A DNA stretch of 64,000 nt, taken from the NCBI GenBank assembly GCA_902524245.1, contig CABZCN010000001.1, forward strand, positions 372,001 through 436,000, given 5' to 3'. Both the position numbers and the translations under genes were made by a program. Each line of letters starts with the position of its first letter. Position 1 is the first letter of the stretch. The notes beneath the pieces were generated by a model. That model was not told the DNA's origin. It ran no database searches and worked only from the letters and a program-made list of their open reading frames with translations. This document shows, one piece after another, positions 44,102 to 53,537 of this stretch. The DNA is from an uncultured Alphaproteobacteria bacterium (GTDB lineage: Bacteria > Pseudomonadota > Alphaproteobacteria > HIMB59).

Positions 44102-45058
44102 TTACTTATCGTAAGCATTAATTATTTTTTCTACTAGTGTGTGTCTGCATACATCACTACTATTTAAATGAACAAACCCAATGTCTTTAACTTTTTCTAA
44201 TTTTTCCATTGCATCCTGCATTCCACTTTTTGCATTATCGGGTAAATCTTTTTGACTTAAATCTCCCGTGATAACCATTTTTGAGTTTTGTCCTAACCTA
44301 GTTAAGAACATTTTCATCTGTGTCGATAAGGTGTTTTGTGCTTCGTCTAAAATAATAAAGGATTTATTTAAAGTTCTTCCTCTCATAAAGGCAAGAGGAG
44401 CTATTTCTATAAGATTATTTACCATTTTTCTGTCAATTTCCTCACCTGGCATCATCTCATACAAGGCATCGTAAAGTGGTCGTAAATAAGGGTCAATTTT
44501 CTCTTTCATATCTCCAGGTAAAAAGCCTAATCGTTCACCCGCTTCAACTGCTGGTCTTGATAATATTAATCGATTAATTTTTCCCTCCACAAAAAGACTA
44601 ACTGCATATGCAACAGCTAGGTAAGTTTTTCCTGTTCCAGCTGGACCAACAGCAAAAACGACATCTTTTGATCTCATTTCTTTTAAAAAGAGCTCTTGGT
44701 TTTTAGTCTTAGGATAAATTGTTTTTAATTTTGTATTGATTTGAAATTTCTGATCTTGTTCGATTTGTTCTTTAATATATGTAGGTTTTGCTAAATCAAT
44801 ATTATTTTCTATTTCTTCTGCGGAAATATCATTGTTCTTTAATTTTTGGTATAGGCCTTGAATAATAAAGTAGGCTTTTTCAACTGGATCTCTATTACCT
44901 TTTATAGATAAAAGGTTGCCTCTTGTGTAAAGCTTTACTTTAAATTTATTCTCTAAGACCTTTAAATTTTTATCGTGGTAACCAAATAGACTTGATAGAA
45001 ATTGATTATCCTCAAACTCAAGTTGTTTTTGATGGGAAGAAATATTTACAGGACTCAA
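44102..45058 (-). CDS. phoH: PhoH-family ATPase
   Basis: VFAVGPAGTGKTYLAVAYAV, LDEAQNT, ITGDLSQKDLP. Confidence 0.95.
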   Translation of the reverse strand: MSPVNISSHQKQLEFEDNQFLSSLFGYHDKNLKVLENKFKVKLYTRGNLLSIKGNRDPVEKAYFIIQGLYQKLKNNDISAEEIENNIDLAKPTYIKEQIEQDQKFQINTKLKTIYPKTKNQELFLKEMRSKDVVFAVGPAGTGKTYLAVAYAVSLFVEGKINRLILSRPAVEAGERLGFLPGDMKEKIDPYLRPLYDALYEMMPGEEIDRKMVNNLIEIAPLAFMRGRTLNKSFIILDEAQNTLSTQMKMFLTRLGQNSKMVITGDLSQKDLPDNAKSGMQDAMEKLEKVKDIGFVHLNSSDVCRHTLVEKIINAYDK

Positions 45059-46387
45059 CTAAATTTTTTCTCCTAATAATGAGTGTGTTAAAACCTCTTT
45101 GATTTGCACAGGAATTATTTGACCAATTATTTCTTTTTCCCCCTGCAGGGCTACACTTTGATTAAATTGTGACTTACCTTTGATTTGTCCTGAGTGTTTA
45201 CCAGCACCATCAATTAATACTTGCACTGTCTTTTTTACAAACTGGTTGTTGTATTCAATTTGTTGTTCATTAAGTAAATCTTGTGTGATCTTTAATCGCT
45301 CATTGAGGATTGCTTCATCTATTTCTTCACGATCGGCTGCAGGTGTACCTGGTCTTGGGCTGTACTTAAAAGAATAAGAATTCATGTATTTAACTCTTTT
45401 AATTAGATCGATTGTGTCTTCAAAATCTTTGTCTGTTTCTCCAGGAAAACCAATAATAAAGTCCGAGGAAAGTGCTATATCGGGTTTTACTTTTCTAACC
45501 TTTTCGATGATTTCAAAATAATAATCCCTGGTATGTTTTCTATTCATTAATTTTAAAACTTTGTCAGAACCTGATTGAACAGGAAGGTGAAGATAGGGCA
45601 TAAGTTTTGAGTTTTCACCATGAAGGGAAATTAGATCATCAGTCATATTCACAGGGTGACTTGTAGAATAGGTAATTCTTTCAACTCCATCTATTAAACT
45701 AATACTGTTAATAAGAGATGCTAGATTATTTGATTGACCTTGAGTGTCTAGACCATGATAGGCGTTAACATTTTGACCTAAAAGTGTGAATTCCACCACC
45801 CCCTGATCAATTAAAGATTTAACCTCATCAGAGATTTCCTTAACTGTTCTTGAATATTCTGACCCTCTTGTATAAGGAACAACGCAGAAATGACAAAACT
45901 TATCACAGCCTTCTTGGATAGTCACAAATGCAGATTTATTCGATGTATTCGTTTTAATATGATTGAGTGTGTCAAATTTTTCATTCACATCAAATTCAGT
46001 GATAGAGGTTTTTGGTAAATTATTTTTATCTAAAAATTTATTTAATGACTGAATGGATTGTGGTCCGATCACTAAGTCCACGTAGGGTGCCCTTTTTTGA
46101 ATTAATTCACCTTCAGCTTGAGCTACACAACCGGCAACAATAACTTTTTGGTCTTCTTTTCCTTTTTTATGAATTTTTCCTAAATCTGAAAATGTTTTTT
46201 CTGTTGCCTTTTCACGGATGTGGCAAGTATTTAAAACTACATAGTCTGCATTTTGAAAGTCATCTGTTTGATTAATATTATGCGATAGAAAAATATCTTT
46301 CATTTTATCAGAATCATAAACATTCATCTGACAACCAAATGTTCTAATATAAAATTTCTTATTTGATGGCATTAAGGGATTTTGCAA
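45059..46387 (-). CDS. miaB: tRNA-2-methylthio-N6-dimethylallyladenosine synthase
   Basis: RTFGCQMNVYDS, EGCDKFCHFCVVPYTRG, TRAM domain. Confidence 0.97.
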   Translation of the reverse strand: MQNPLMPSNKKFYIRTFGCQMNVYDSDKMKDIFLSHNINQTDDFQNADYVVLNTCHIREKATEKTFSDLGKIHKKGKEDQKVIVAGCVAQAEGELIQKRAPYVDLVIGPQSIQSLNKFLDKNNLPKTSITEFDVNEKFDTLNHIKTNTSNKSAFVTIQEGCDKFCHFCVVPYTRGSEYSRTVKEISDEVKSLIDQGVVEFTLLGQNVNAYHGLDTQGQSNNLASLINSISLIDGVERITYSTSHPVNMTDDLISLHGENSKLMPYLHLPVQSGSDKVLKLMNRKHTRDYYFEIIEKVRKVKPDIALSSDFIIGFPGETDKDFEDTIDLIKRVKYMNSYSFKYSPRPGTPAADREEIDEAILNERLKITQDLLNEQQIEYNNQFVKKTVQVLIDGAGKHSGQIKGKSQFNQSVALQGEKEIIGQIIPVQIKEVLTHSLLGEKI

Positions 46388-46838
46388 ACAAAATTGCGTC
46401 TTGCGTATTTGGAGCGTTTATAGACTTACTCCGATAATAGTTTTTTCTTTCATTGTAGGCTTTATAGCCTAATTTTTCATAAAGTTTAATAGCAAATTTA
46501 TTAATAGCACTCGCTTCCAGAAAGATTTTAAATGATTTTCCAGTACTTTTGAGTTGTTTTTCAAGCTCTTCTAAAATCATTCTTCCCAACCCTTGGTTTC
46601 TAAATTCAGGCAAAACAGCAATATGTAAAATTTCAAATTCACTGACCTTTTGATCTTGATATAAAAAATGTCCTATCAAAGCACCTTTGACGTTAGTTTG
46701 ATCTAGAAGATAAATATTAAAACTTGTTTCTTTATTGAGGTGAAGCTCAATATCTTTTTCACTCCAATTAATCTCTAGTTGGTCTTTATGATTGATAATC
46801 CAATTTTTAGAATCAGATAGAGTATGTGTAAAGTTCAA
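46359..46838 (-). CDS. GNAT acetyltransferase, RimI-like
   Basis: LHIAVLPEFRNQGLGRMILEEL, LYEKLGYKAYNERKNYYR. Confidence 0.85.
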   Translation of the reverse strand: MNFTHTLSDSKNWIINHKDQLEINWSEKDIELHLNKETSFNIYLLDQTNVKGALIGHFLYQDQKVSEFEILHIAVLPEFRNQGLGRMILEELEKQLKSTGKSFKIFLEASAINKFAIKLYEKLGYKAYNERKNYYRSKSINAPNTQDAILFAKSLNAIK

Positions 46839-47827
46839 GCCACAATATTATCATAAAAAACCTTGGAACACTCATACCAGTTAAATTTTTTTGTATATTC
46901 TTGACATTTTTTTCGATCGATAGTCAAACAATTCAAAACATTATCTTTTAAGTTATCACCAATAAAACCGTTGACCCCATTAACAATAATATCTTTAGGA
47001 CCTGTTACATCATAAGCAGCGACTGGTGTGCCGGTTGCATTTGCCTCAGTTACCACATTTCCAAAGGTATCAGTCTTGCTAGGGAAAACCATTACATCTG
47101 AACTAGCATAGTAATTCACTAAATTCTGGCCAAACTGGTAACCAACAAATTTTATATCTGTATATTTTTTTTTTAGTTTATTTAACTGTGGTCCATCGCC
47201 AACGACAACTTTAGTACCTTCTAAATCTAAATCTAAAAAAGCTTGAATATTTTTTTCAGTAGCCACTCGACCGATATAAGAAAATATTGGTCCCGGGCCT
47301 AAGTCTAATTTTTGATAGTTGCCAAATTTTTGATGATCGACACCTCTTGACCAAACAACGGTATTTTTAAAATTCATATTTATTAATTCGGCCTGCATGG
47401 ATGGGGTAGGAACAAGAACTTTTTTCGCTTTATTGTGAAAATGCTTTATGAAGAAGTAAAAGAAACTTGCAGGTATTTTTATACGTTGTTGAATATACTC
47501 AGGGAAACGAGTATGAAATGAAGTTGTAAAAATAATTTTTTCTGAAAGACATATTTTTCTGGCCAAAAAACCTAGGGGCCCCTCTGTAGCAATGTGAATA
47601 TGATCAGGATTGATCTGATCCATCATATTTTTCAATGTTTTTTTGCGAGTAATCACAACTTTAATCTCATTATACGAAGGAAGGCCAAAGCGAACTTTAA
47701 ATAACTCAGGGTGTATTACTTCTACCTGCATACCCATTTTTTCCAATTCCGGTATGGTATTCAGATAAGAACGGACGACGCCGTTTACCTGAGGTTTCCA
47801 TGCATCTGTTACTAATAATAATTTCAA
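46835..47827 (-). CDS. GT4 glycosyltransferase, candidate diacylglycerol glycosyltransferase (Agt-like)
   Basis: TDAWKPQVNGVVRSYLNT, SKTDTFGNVVTEANATGTPVAAYDVTGP; 4-nt overlap with a metallophosphoesterase gene. Confidence 0.78.
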   Translation of the reverse strand: MKLLLVTDAWKPQVNGVVRSYLNTIPELEKMGMQVEVIHPELFKVRFGLPSYNEIKVVITRKKTLKNMMDQINPDHIHIATEGPLGFLARKICLSEKIIFTTSFHTRFPEYIQQRIKIPASFFYFFIKHFHNKAKKVLVPTPSMQAELINMNFKNTVVWSRGVDHQKFGNYQKLDLGPGPIFSYIGRVATEKNIQAFLDLDLEGTKVVVGDGPQLNKLKKKYTDIKFVGYQFGQNLVNYYASSDVMVFPSKTDTFGNVVTEANATGTPVAAYDVTGPKDIIVNGVNGFIGDNLKDNVLNCLTIDRKKCQEYTKKFNWYECSKVFYDNIVA

Positions 47828-48612
47828 GCTACAGATACCTTATTAAGAGTTTGTTTTTCTAAAGACTGGATTTTTTTTTCATTCCAAAAGACTAACTCCA
47901 AGTTGCCTTTAAAGTCCTCAACCATTGCACTACAGCTATCTACCCAATCTCCTAGATTATGATATGTCTTGTCACCAATTTTTTTTATTTGGGGATGGTG
48001 AATATGACCACAAACAATTCCATCACAATTATTTTTTTTTATTCTCTCAAGACATGCATTTTCAAAATTTTCAATATATCGTTGAGCATCTTTTACTCGT
48101 GTTTTTAAATATCCTGATAAAGACCAATACGAAAGACCAAGTTTTCTTCGACAGAAATTTAAAATATTATTAAACCAAACAGAGTAGTCATAAAGGACGG
48201 CACCTATCTTTGCTAACCATTTTGAATTTAGAACTATTCCATCAAATTCATGCCCATGCATTAAGAGAAGTCTTTTATTGTTCGCTGTTGTATGAATTCT
48301 ATTTTTTCGAACTTTAATGTTTGCAAATGAAAAACCACAATAATCTGAAAAAACTTCATCATGGTTTCCAGGTATATAATAGACTTTGGTACCTGAGCGT
48401 GCTTTTCGTAAAACTTTTTGTATGAAAGTATTAAAATCAGGATTCCAAAACCAATTTTTTTTTAGACGCCATCCGTCTATAATATCTCCAAGTAAATAAA
48501 GATGATCACAATCATTATATTTTAAAAAGTGTAAGAGCTCCTTTACTTTTGAAGCACGTATGCCAATATGAATGTCTGAAATAAATATAGATCGATGTTT
48601 TTTGATTTGCAT
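47824..48612 (-). CDS. Metallophosphoesterase of UDP-2,3-diacylglucosamine pyrophosphatase family; candidate PlcP-like phospholipase C
   Basis: SDIHIGI, LLGDIIDGW, PGNHDE, GHIHHPQI motifs; paired with GT4. Confidence 0.78.
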   Translation of the reverse strand: MQIKKHRSIFISDIHIGIRASKVKELLHFLKYNDCDHLYLLGDIIDGWRLKKNWFWNPDFNTFIQKVLRKARSGTKVYYIPGNHDEVFSDYCGFSFANIKVRKNRIHTTANNKRLLLMHGHEFDGIVLNSKWLAKIGAVLYDYSVWFNNILNFCRRKLGLSYWSLSGYLKTRVKDAQRYIENFENACLERIKKNNCDGIVCGHIHHPQIKKIGDKTYHNLGDWVDSCSAMVEDFKGNLELVFWNEKKIQSLEKQTLNKVSVA

Positions 48613-48656
48613 AGAATCTAAAAATAGATATATCTACGATTGATAGTATTGAGGAT

Positions 48657-48673
48657 TGTTAAAGTTTTATTAA
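48657..48673 (-). promoter_or_regulatory. Candidate Pho-box-like element upstream of the plcP-like gene
   Basis: 17-bp block TGTTAAAGTTTTATTAA identical to the pstS upstream region (56195-56211); on minus strand TTAATAA-AACT-TTAACA(A). Confidence 0.5.
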
Positions 48674-49192
48674 ATGGACTCTTCACAAAAGCTTTATATT
48701 AGAAAAAATTCTAAAATTCATGCATCTGGTCTTTTTGCAAAAGCTGATATCAGTGCTGGCACTAGAATCATTGAATATCGCGGGTTAAAGATAACTAAAG
48801 CTCAATCCGACAAGATTGCTGATGTTCACATAGAGGCAAACAAAAGGGCTAAAACAGTCGGGTCTGTTTACATTTTTACACTGAATCAAAAATACGACAT
48901 CAATGGAAAAGTAACATGGAATTTAGCAAAATATATTAATCATTCCTGCGACCCTAATTGTGAAACTGATATCATCAAAGGAAAAATATGGATTAGCGCA
49001 ATTAAAGATATTAAGAAAGGCGAGGAACTGTCCTACGACTATGGATATGACATGTTTTGTTTCGAGGATCACCCGTGTCGATGTGGGTCTCAAAACTGTA
49101 TTGGATATATTGTTCGAAGCAATCTTAGATGGAGAGTTAAAAAAAGGTTAATTGAAAATAAAAAGTCAAGATTTAACAAAAACTTCACATAA
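48674..49192 (+). CDS. SET-domain protein (predicted protein lysine methyltransferase) with post-SET cysteines
   Basis: NHSCDPNC, GEELSYDYGYD, CRCGSQNCIGYI. Confidence 0.88.
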   Translation: MDSSQKLYIRKNSKIHASGLFAKADISAGTRIIEYRGLKITKAQSDKIADVHIEANKRAKTVGSVYIFTLNQKYDINGKVTWNLAKYINHSCDPNCETDIIKGKIWISAIKDIKKGEELSYDYGYDMFCFEDHPCRCGSQNCIGYIVRSNLRWRVKKRLIENKKSRFNKNFT

Positions 49193-49209
49193 GTAGTTAA
49201 ACTTCAGAT

Positions 49210-49557
49210 ATGGATTTTAAAAATAAAAATATAGTAGATGCTTTTTGGTGTTCAATTGAAGGCCTAAAAATTCTCCTTCAAGAAAAAGCAGCAAGAAGAG
49301 AGCTATTATTGCTTCCCTTGTCTGCTCTATACATCGTAATTTTTCAACCGGCTCTTTTGTTCATACTTTGGCTGATAATTTTACCTTTGCTCATACTTAG
49401 TATTGAGGCTCTAAACACTGCAATAGAATATACCTGTGATAAAATTACTATGGATAAGTCAAACAAAATAAAGAAAGCTAAAGATTTGGGCTCTGCTGCA
49501 ATTTTTTTATCTCTAACAGCCTATGGAATAGTTTTATTCTTAGGTTTATTTAATTAA
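49210..49557 (+). CDS. dgkA: Diacylglycerol kinase (DgkA-type)
   Basis: Three TM segments; IEALNTAIEYTCDKI, KDLGSAAIFLSL. Confidence 0.9.
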   Translation: MDFKNKNIVDAFWCSIEGLKILLQEKAARRELLLLPLSALYIVIFQPALLFILWLIILPLLILSIEALNTAIEYTCDKITMDKSNKIKKAKDLGSAAIFLSLTAYGIVLFLGLFN

Positions 49558-49561
49558 TTTG

Positions 49562-49633
49562 GGAAGATTGACATGATTTTTCTACAAGTAGAGGAGGTCT
49601 ATGTTTCAATCACAGGGGAAATGCCAATCTTCC
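49562..49633. ncRNA. Candidate structured small RNA (strand unresolved) between convergent dgkA and arsC
   Basis: Closing stem GGAAGATTG/CAATCTTCC (9 bp perfect); nested TGATT/AATCA and TCTA-CAAG-TAGA stems; no T-tract; CCTCCT on minus strand. Confidence 0.45.
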
Positions 49634-49673
49634 ACCTAATAAAATAATCATTTATATTAAATTAAAGTTAAAT

Positions 49674-50144
49674 TTAGATTAAATTTCCAATTTCTTTTAT
49701 TTGATCGATATTTAATAAGTTGTTTTGCTTATAATTTTGAACTAGTGCAAGACATCTTTTTTTAAGAACATTGAATACTTTTAAAAATTCTATCTCAACT
49801 TCCTCTTCAGTGCCTTTAAATTTTGCAGGATCAGCTACACCCCAATGTGCCTTTAATGTATTTTTGAGATACAGGGGGCAAGTTTCTCCAGCTGCATTAT
49901 CACACACAGTAATAACCAAATCAAAATTAATATCTGAAAAATCATTCCATGATTGACTTTTAAAATTGTCTAGGAAAATTTTATTTTTTTCTAATGTTTT
50001 GATACTTAATGGATGCACATATCCTGCAGGGTGGCTTCCTGCACTATAAGCATTAAAAAAGTCTTTACCATAATGGTTTAAAAGCCCCTCTGTTATAATT
50101 GATCGACAAGAGTTACCTGTACAAAGTACAAGAATTTTAATCAT
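49674..50144 (-). CDS. arsC: Arsenate reductase (thioredoxin-type, LMW phosphatase fold)
   Basis: LCTGNSCRSIITEGLL, VCDNAAGETCP. Confidence 0.87.
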   Translation of the reverse strand: MIKILVLCTGNSCRSIITEGLLNHYGKDFFNAYSAGSHPAGYVHPLSIKTLEKNKIFLDNFKSQSWNDFSDINFDLVITVCDNAAGETCPLYLKNTLKAHWGVADPAKFKGTEEEVEIEFLKVFNVLKKRCLALVQNYKQNNLLNIDQIKEIGNLI

Positions 50145-50145
50145 T

Positions 50146-50835
50146 TTAATTTTCTGAATCGATAGAGTAGCCAGCGGATCTAACTGTTCGAATGAAATCT
50201 TTTTCTCCTGGTAAATTCAGCTCTTTTCTGAGTCTTCTTATGTGAACATCAACTGTTCTAGGTTCAACGTAAGCGTCATTTAACCAAACATTATCCAATA
50301 GTTGCTGCCTAGAATAGACTCTACCTTTATTTTCAATAAAAAATTTTAAAAGATTAAATTCAGTCGGTCCTAAATTTAATTTTCTCTCACCCCTTGATAC
50401 CCTTCTGTTGGTAAGATTAATGTTAATATCATGAAACTTGAGTGAGTCGTTCTCTTCTCTTGCTTTTGTTCTTTTAAGTAATGATTTAATTCTAGCAAGG
50501 ATCTCACTTGGAAGAAAAGGTTTGGTTACATAATCCTCCACACCTAATTCAAAACCTCTAATTTTATCATCCTCTTGACCTTTAGCTGTTAACATTATAA
50601 TTGGAATTTTTTTTAGATTATCTTTTCTTTTAATTCTCTTTAAAACTTCAATGCCCGATATATTTGGTAGCATCCAATCTAATAAAATTAAATCAGGCAG
50701 CCAATGTTCGATCTCTTGGATTGCAGATTCTCCGTCGTATGAAAATTTTATTTGGTAGTTTTGTTGTTCTAAATGAAATCCAATTAATTCTGAGATTGGT
50801 TTTTCATCCTCTACAACTAAAATCTTGTCTGTCAT
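50146..50835 (-). CDS. phoB: Phosphate regulon response regulator PhoB
   Basis: Receiver plus winged-helix; GPTEFNLLKFFIENKGRVYSRQQLLDNVW; pst context. Confidence 0.93.
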   Translation of the reverse strand: MTDKILVVEDEKPISELIGFHLEQQNYQIKFSYDGESAIQEIEHWLPDLILLDWMLPNISGIEVLKRIKRKDNLKKIPIIMLTAKGQEDDKIRGFELGVEDYVTKPFLPSEILARIKSLLKRTKAREENDSLKFHDININLTNRRVSRGERKLNLGPTEFNLLKFFIENKGRVYSRQQLLDNVWLNDAYVEPRTVDVHIRRLRKELNLPGEKDFIRTVRSAGYSIDSEN

Positions 50836-51524
50836 TAAAAATCAGATTTTTTTAAATCAATATAATGACCTGTAATGTTAAAAATGACCTCTTCAGCTAT
50901 GTTAGTAGCATGATCACCTATTCTTTCTAAGGACTTTGCAATTAAAATTGGCTTAGTGCCTTCATCAACAACACTTGTTTCTTTATTGTGCATTCTTTCT
51001 ATTAAATCAGATAATAAAGATTTGTACTGCCTGTCAATTTCTGCATCTTGATTCCATGAGATCCTTGCCTGTACCTCATCTTTTTTAAAAAAACTCTCAA
51101 GTGTTTGATTAACCATTTTTTGGACACCTTTACCTAAATTATGCATTTGGTCCGTTAAATCCTCGTCAAATGAAGAAGAAATTGAAATAGCTCTTTTTGC
51201 TAAATTTCTAGAGTGATCTCCCATTCTCTCAAGCTCTTTTGAAACTTTGAGGGCAGTGAAAACTAGTCTTAAATCACTGGCAACGGGTCTATGTAAAGTC
51301 ATAATTTCGAAACTTAAATCCCTAACATCTCTTTCCACTTCATCAACTTGTTCATCAAGATTCTGTGTTGTCTGTGCATCAGATGAGTCTTTAGATTTAA
51401 TAACATTTACTGCAATTTCAATTTGTTTCTCAACAATATTACTCATTTTAATTAAATTATCTGTAAGATGATTTAACTTTTGTTCAAAGTTTTTATCTGT
51501 GTGTGCTGTTTCCATTTTAACCAA
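50835..51524 (-). CDS. phoU: Phosphate transport system regulatory protein PhoU (start may be internal ATG)
   Basis: [49 protein letters not shown]. Confidence 0.95.
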   Translation of the reverse strand: MVKMETAHTDKNFEQKLNHLTDNLIKMSNIVEKQIEIAVNVIKSKDSSDAQTTQNLDEQVDEVERDVRDLSFEIMTLHRPVASDLRLVFTALKVSKELERMGDHSRNLAKRAISISSSFDEDLTDQMHNLGKGVQKMVNQTLESFFKKDEVQARISWNQDAEIDRQYKSLLSDLIERMHNKETSVVDEGTKPILIAKSLERIGDHATNIAEEVIFNITGHYIDLKKSDF

Positions 51525-52293
51525 ACCTTCCAGTTATGTAGTCATTTGTTTGTTCTTTATCAGGTTTTGTAAATATCTTACCAGTTTCTCCATATTCGAC
51601 AAGGTTACCTAAATGAAAAAACGCAGTTTTAGATGATACTCGTGATGCTTGAGACATAGAATGAGTTACTATAATAATTGTGTAATTTTCTTTCAATTCG
51701 TTAATTAAATCTTCTATTTTTGCGGTTGCTATTGGATCTAATGCAGAACAAGGTTCGTCCATCAAAATGATTTCCGGTCTTATAGCAATCGCTCTTGCAA
51801 TGCACAATCTTTGCTGTTGTCCTCCTGATAAACCGGTAGCAATATCATCCATTCTATCTTTTACCTCTTCATAAAGACCCGCTCTGTGAAGTGAGTCTTT
51901 TACTATTTCATCTAATTCATTTTGAGAAGAAGCAATACCATGAATTTTTGGTCCGTAGGCAACATTTTCATAAATAGTTTTTGGAAAAGGATTGGGTTTT
52001 TGAAAAACCATTCCAACTTTTTCGCGAAGAGTTTCTACCTGTATATCAGGGCTATATATATCAACATTGCCATTCAACAAAAACTTACCTTTAACATTAC
52101 AAATATCTATTACATCATTCATACGGTTTAAACATCGCAAAAATGTCGACTTACCACAACCTGAGGGTCCTATAAGAGAAGTTACTTCATTTTTTGGAAA
52201 ATTAAGAGCAACGTTATTGATTGCCATTTTTTTTCCATAGTGGACATATACCTCACTTGTTTGCAAAGCATAATTGCTGTTTTGATCTACCAT
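51517..52293 (-). CDS. pstB: Phosphate ABC transporter ATP-binding protein
   Basis: [36 protein letters not shown]. Confidence 0.97.
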   Translation of the reverse strand: MVDQNSNYALQTSEVYVHYGKKMAINNVALNFPKNEVTSLIGPSGCGKSTFLRCLNRMNDVIDICNVKGKFLLNGNVDIYSPDIQVETLREKVGMVFQKPNPFPKTIYENVAYGPKIHGIASSQNELDEIVKDSLHRAGLYEEVKDRMDDIATGLSGGQQQRLCIARAIAIRPEIILMDEPCSALDPIATAKIEDLINELKENYTIIIVTHSMSQASRVSSKTAFFHLGNLVEYGETGKIFTKPDKEQTNDYITGRFG

Positions 52294-53537
52294 TTCACCT
52301 CCAATTTTCTTCTTACCAACACTGCCACAGTATTCATTATAATCAAAAAAGATAAAAGTAGCATTATTCCTGCAGATGTTTTTTCGAGGAAACCTCTTTC
52401 AGCGCTCTCAGACCATAGATATATTTGTGAAGGAAGACCAGTGGCAGGGTCGAATGCCCCTCCCGGTATTTCCATCACAAAAGCAACCATACCTACCAAT
52501 AATAAAGGGGCTGTCTCACCCAAAGCTTGTGCCATTCCAATAATTGTTCCAGTAAGAGTACCTGGCAAAGATAAAGGGATTACATGATGAAATACAGTTT
52601 GCATTTTAGTAGCCCCCACAGCAAGTGCTCCCTCTCTAATTGAAGGGGGGACGCCTCTGAGCGATGCCCTAGATGCTATAATAATTGTTGGTAAAGTCAT
52701 AAAACCTAAAACTAATCCTCCAACTAAAGGGACTTGATATGGCATCCCAAAAACTCCAATTAGCATACCTAAGCCTAAAAGTCCGTAAACAATAGAGGGA
52801 ACCGCCGCAAGGTTATTTATATTTACTTCAATAATGTCAGTTATTTTTCCTGGTTTAACAAATTCCTCTAAGTACACAGAAGCCAAAAGTCCGATTGGAA
52901 AAGCAAAACTAAAACAGATCAATAAAGCATAAAAAGACCCCATAAGTGCTCCAAGTATTCCGGCTGTTTCTGGATCTCTTGAGTCTCCATTTGTGAAAAA
53001 CCAAAAATTGAATGTCTTAGACATTTTACCTTTGGAGTCTAAAGAGTCTAAGATAGAAAGTTGATAATCATTTATTTTTCGTTGTGCTTCGGGAACATTT
53101 CTTGGATAGTTTCCTTTGACAATTTGGTCAAGATCTGATGAGGCAGATATATCTAAATTGACAGTTTTTCCAATTACATTTGGATTGTTTGCAATATAAT
53201 CTCTCAGCTGATAATCAAATTTTCTTGTGTACATTTCTCTGACTTTAATAAAATTTTCTTCATCTAATCCAGGATGGTTTTGGTTAATCACTTGATCAGC
53301 AAGATCAACATAAGATGCTTTCATTATTTCTTTTTTGGAGGAGTTACTAGAAACCTCTATAAAATTTGGGTCAAAATAAACATCAGCATTAATAGTTGTT
53401 CTAACAAAAGCACCACTGCCGGTAGAAAAAATTTTATACATTAAAATAAGCACGAAGAACAAAGAGAGAGTCATCGCAAACATTCCATAAAATTTGAAAC
53501 GTTTCTCTGCTGCAAGTCTCTTTTCTAAACTACTCAT
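52287..53537 (-). CDS. pstA: Phosphate ABC transporter permease PstA
   Basis: [41 protein letters not shown]; long N-terminal extension. Confidence 0.93.
   Translation of the reverse strand: MSSLEKRLAAEKRFKFYGMFAMTLSLFFVLILMYKIFSTGSGAFVRTTINADVYFDPNFIEVSSNSSKKEIMKASYVDLADQVINQNHPGLDEENFIKVREMYTRKFDYQLRDYIANNPNVIGKTVNLDISASSDLDQIVKGNYPRNVPEAQRKINDYQLSILDSLDSKGKMSKTFNFWFFTNGDSRDPETAGILGALMGSFYALLICFSFAFPIGLLASVYLEEFVKPGKITDIIEVNINNLAAVPSIVYGLLGLGMLIGVFGMPYQVPLVGGLVLGFMTLPTIIIASRASLRGVPPSIREGALAVGATKMQTVFHHVIPLSLPGTLTGTIIGMAQALGETAPLLLVGMVAFVMEIPGGAFDPATGLPSQIYLWSESAERGFLEKTSAGIMLLLSFLIIMNTVAVLVRRKLEVKW

Noticed and set aside
49562-49633. tRNA or tRNA-Sec interpretation of the GGAAGAT...ATCTTCC element
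   Set aside because: Acceptor-like ends fit, but no T-arm (GTTCRANTC) precedes the 3' strand on either strand and no plausible anticodon arm exists; too short for tRNA-Sec.
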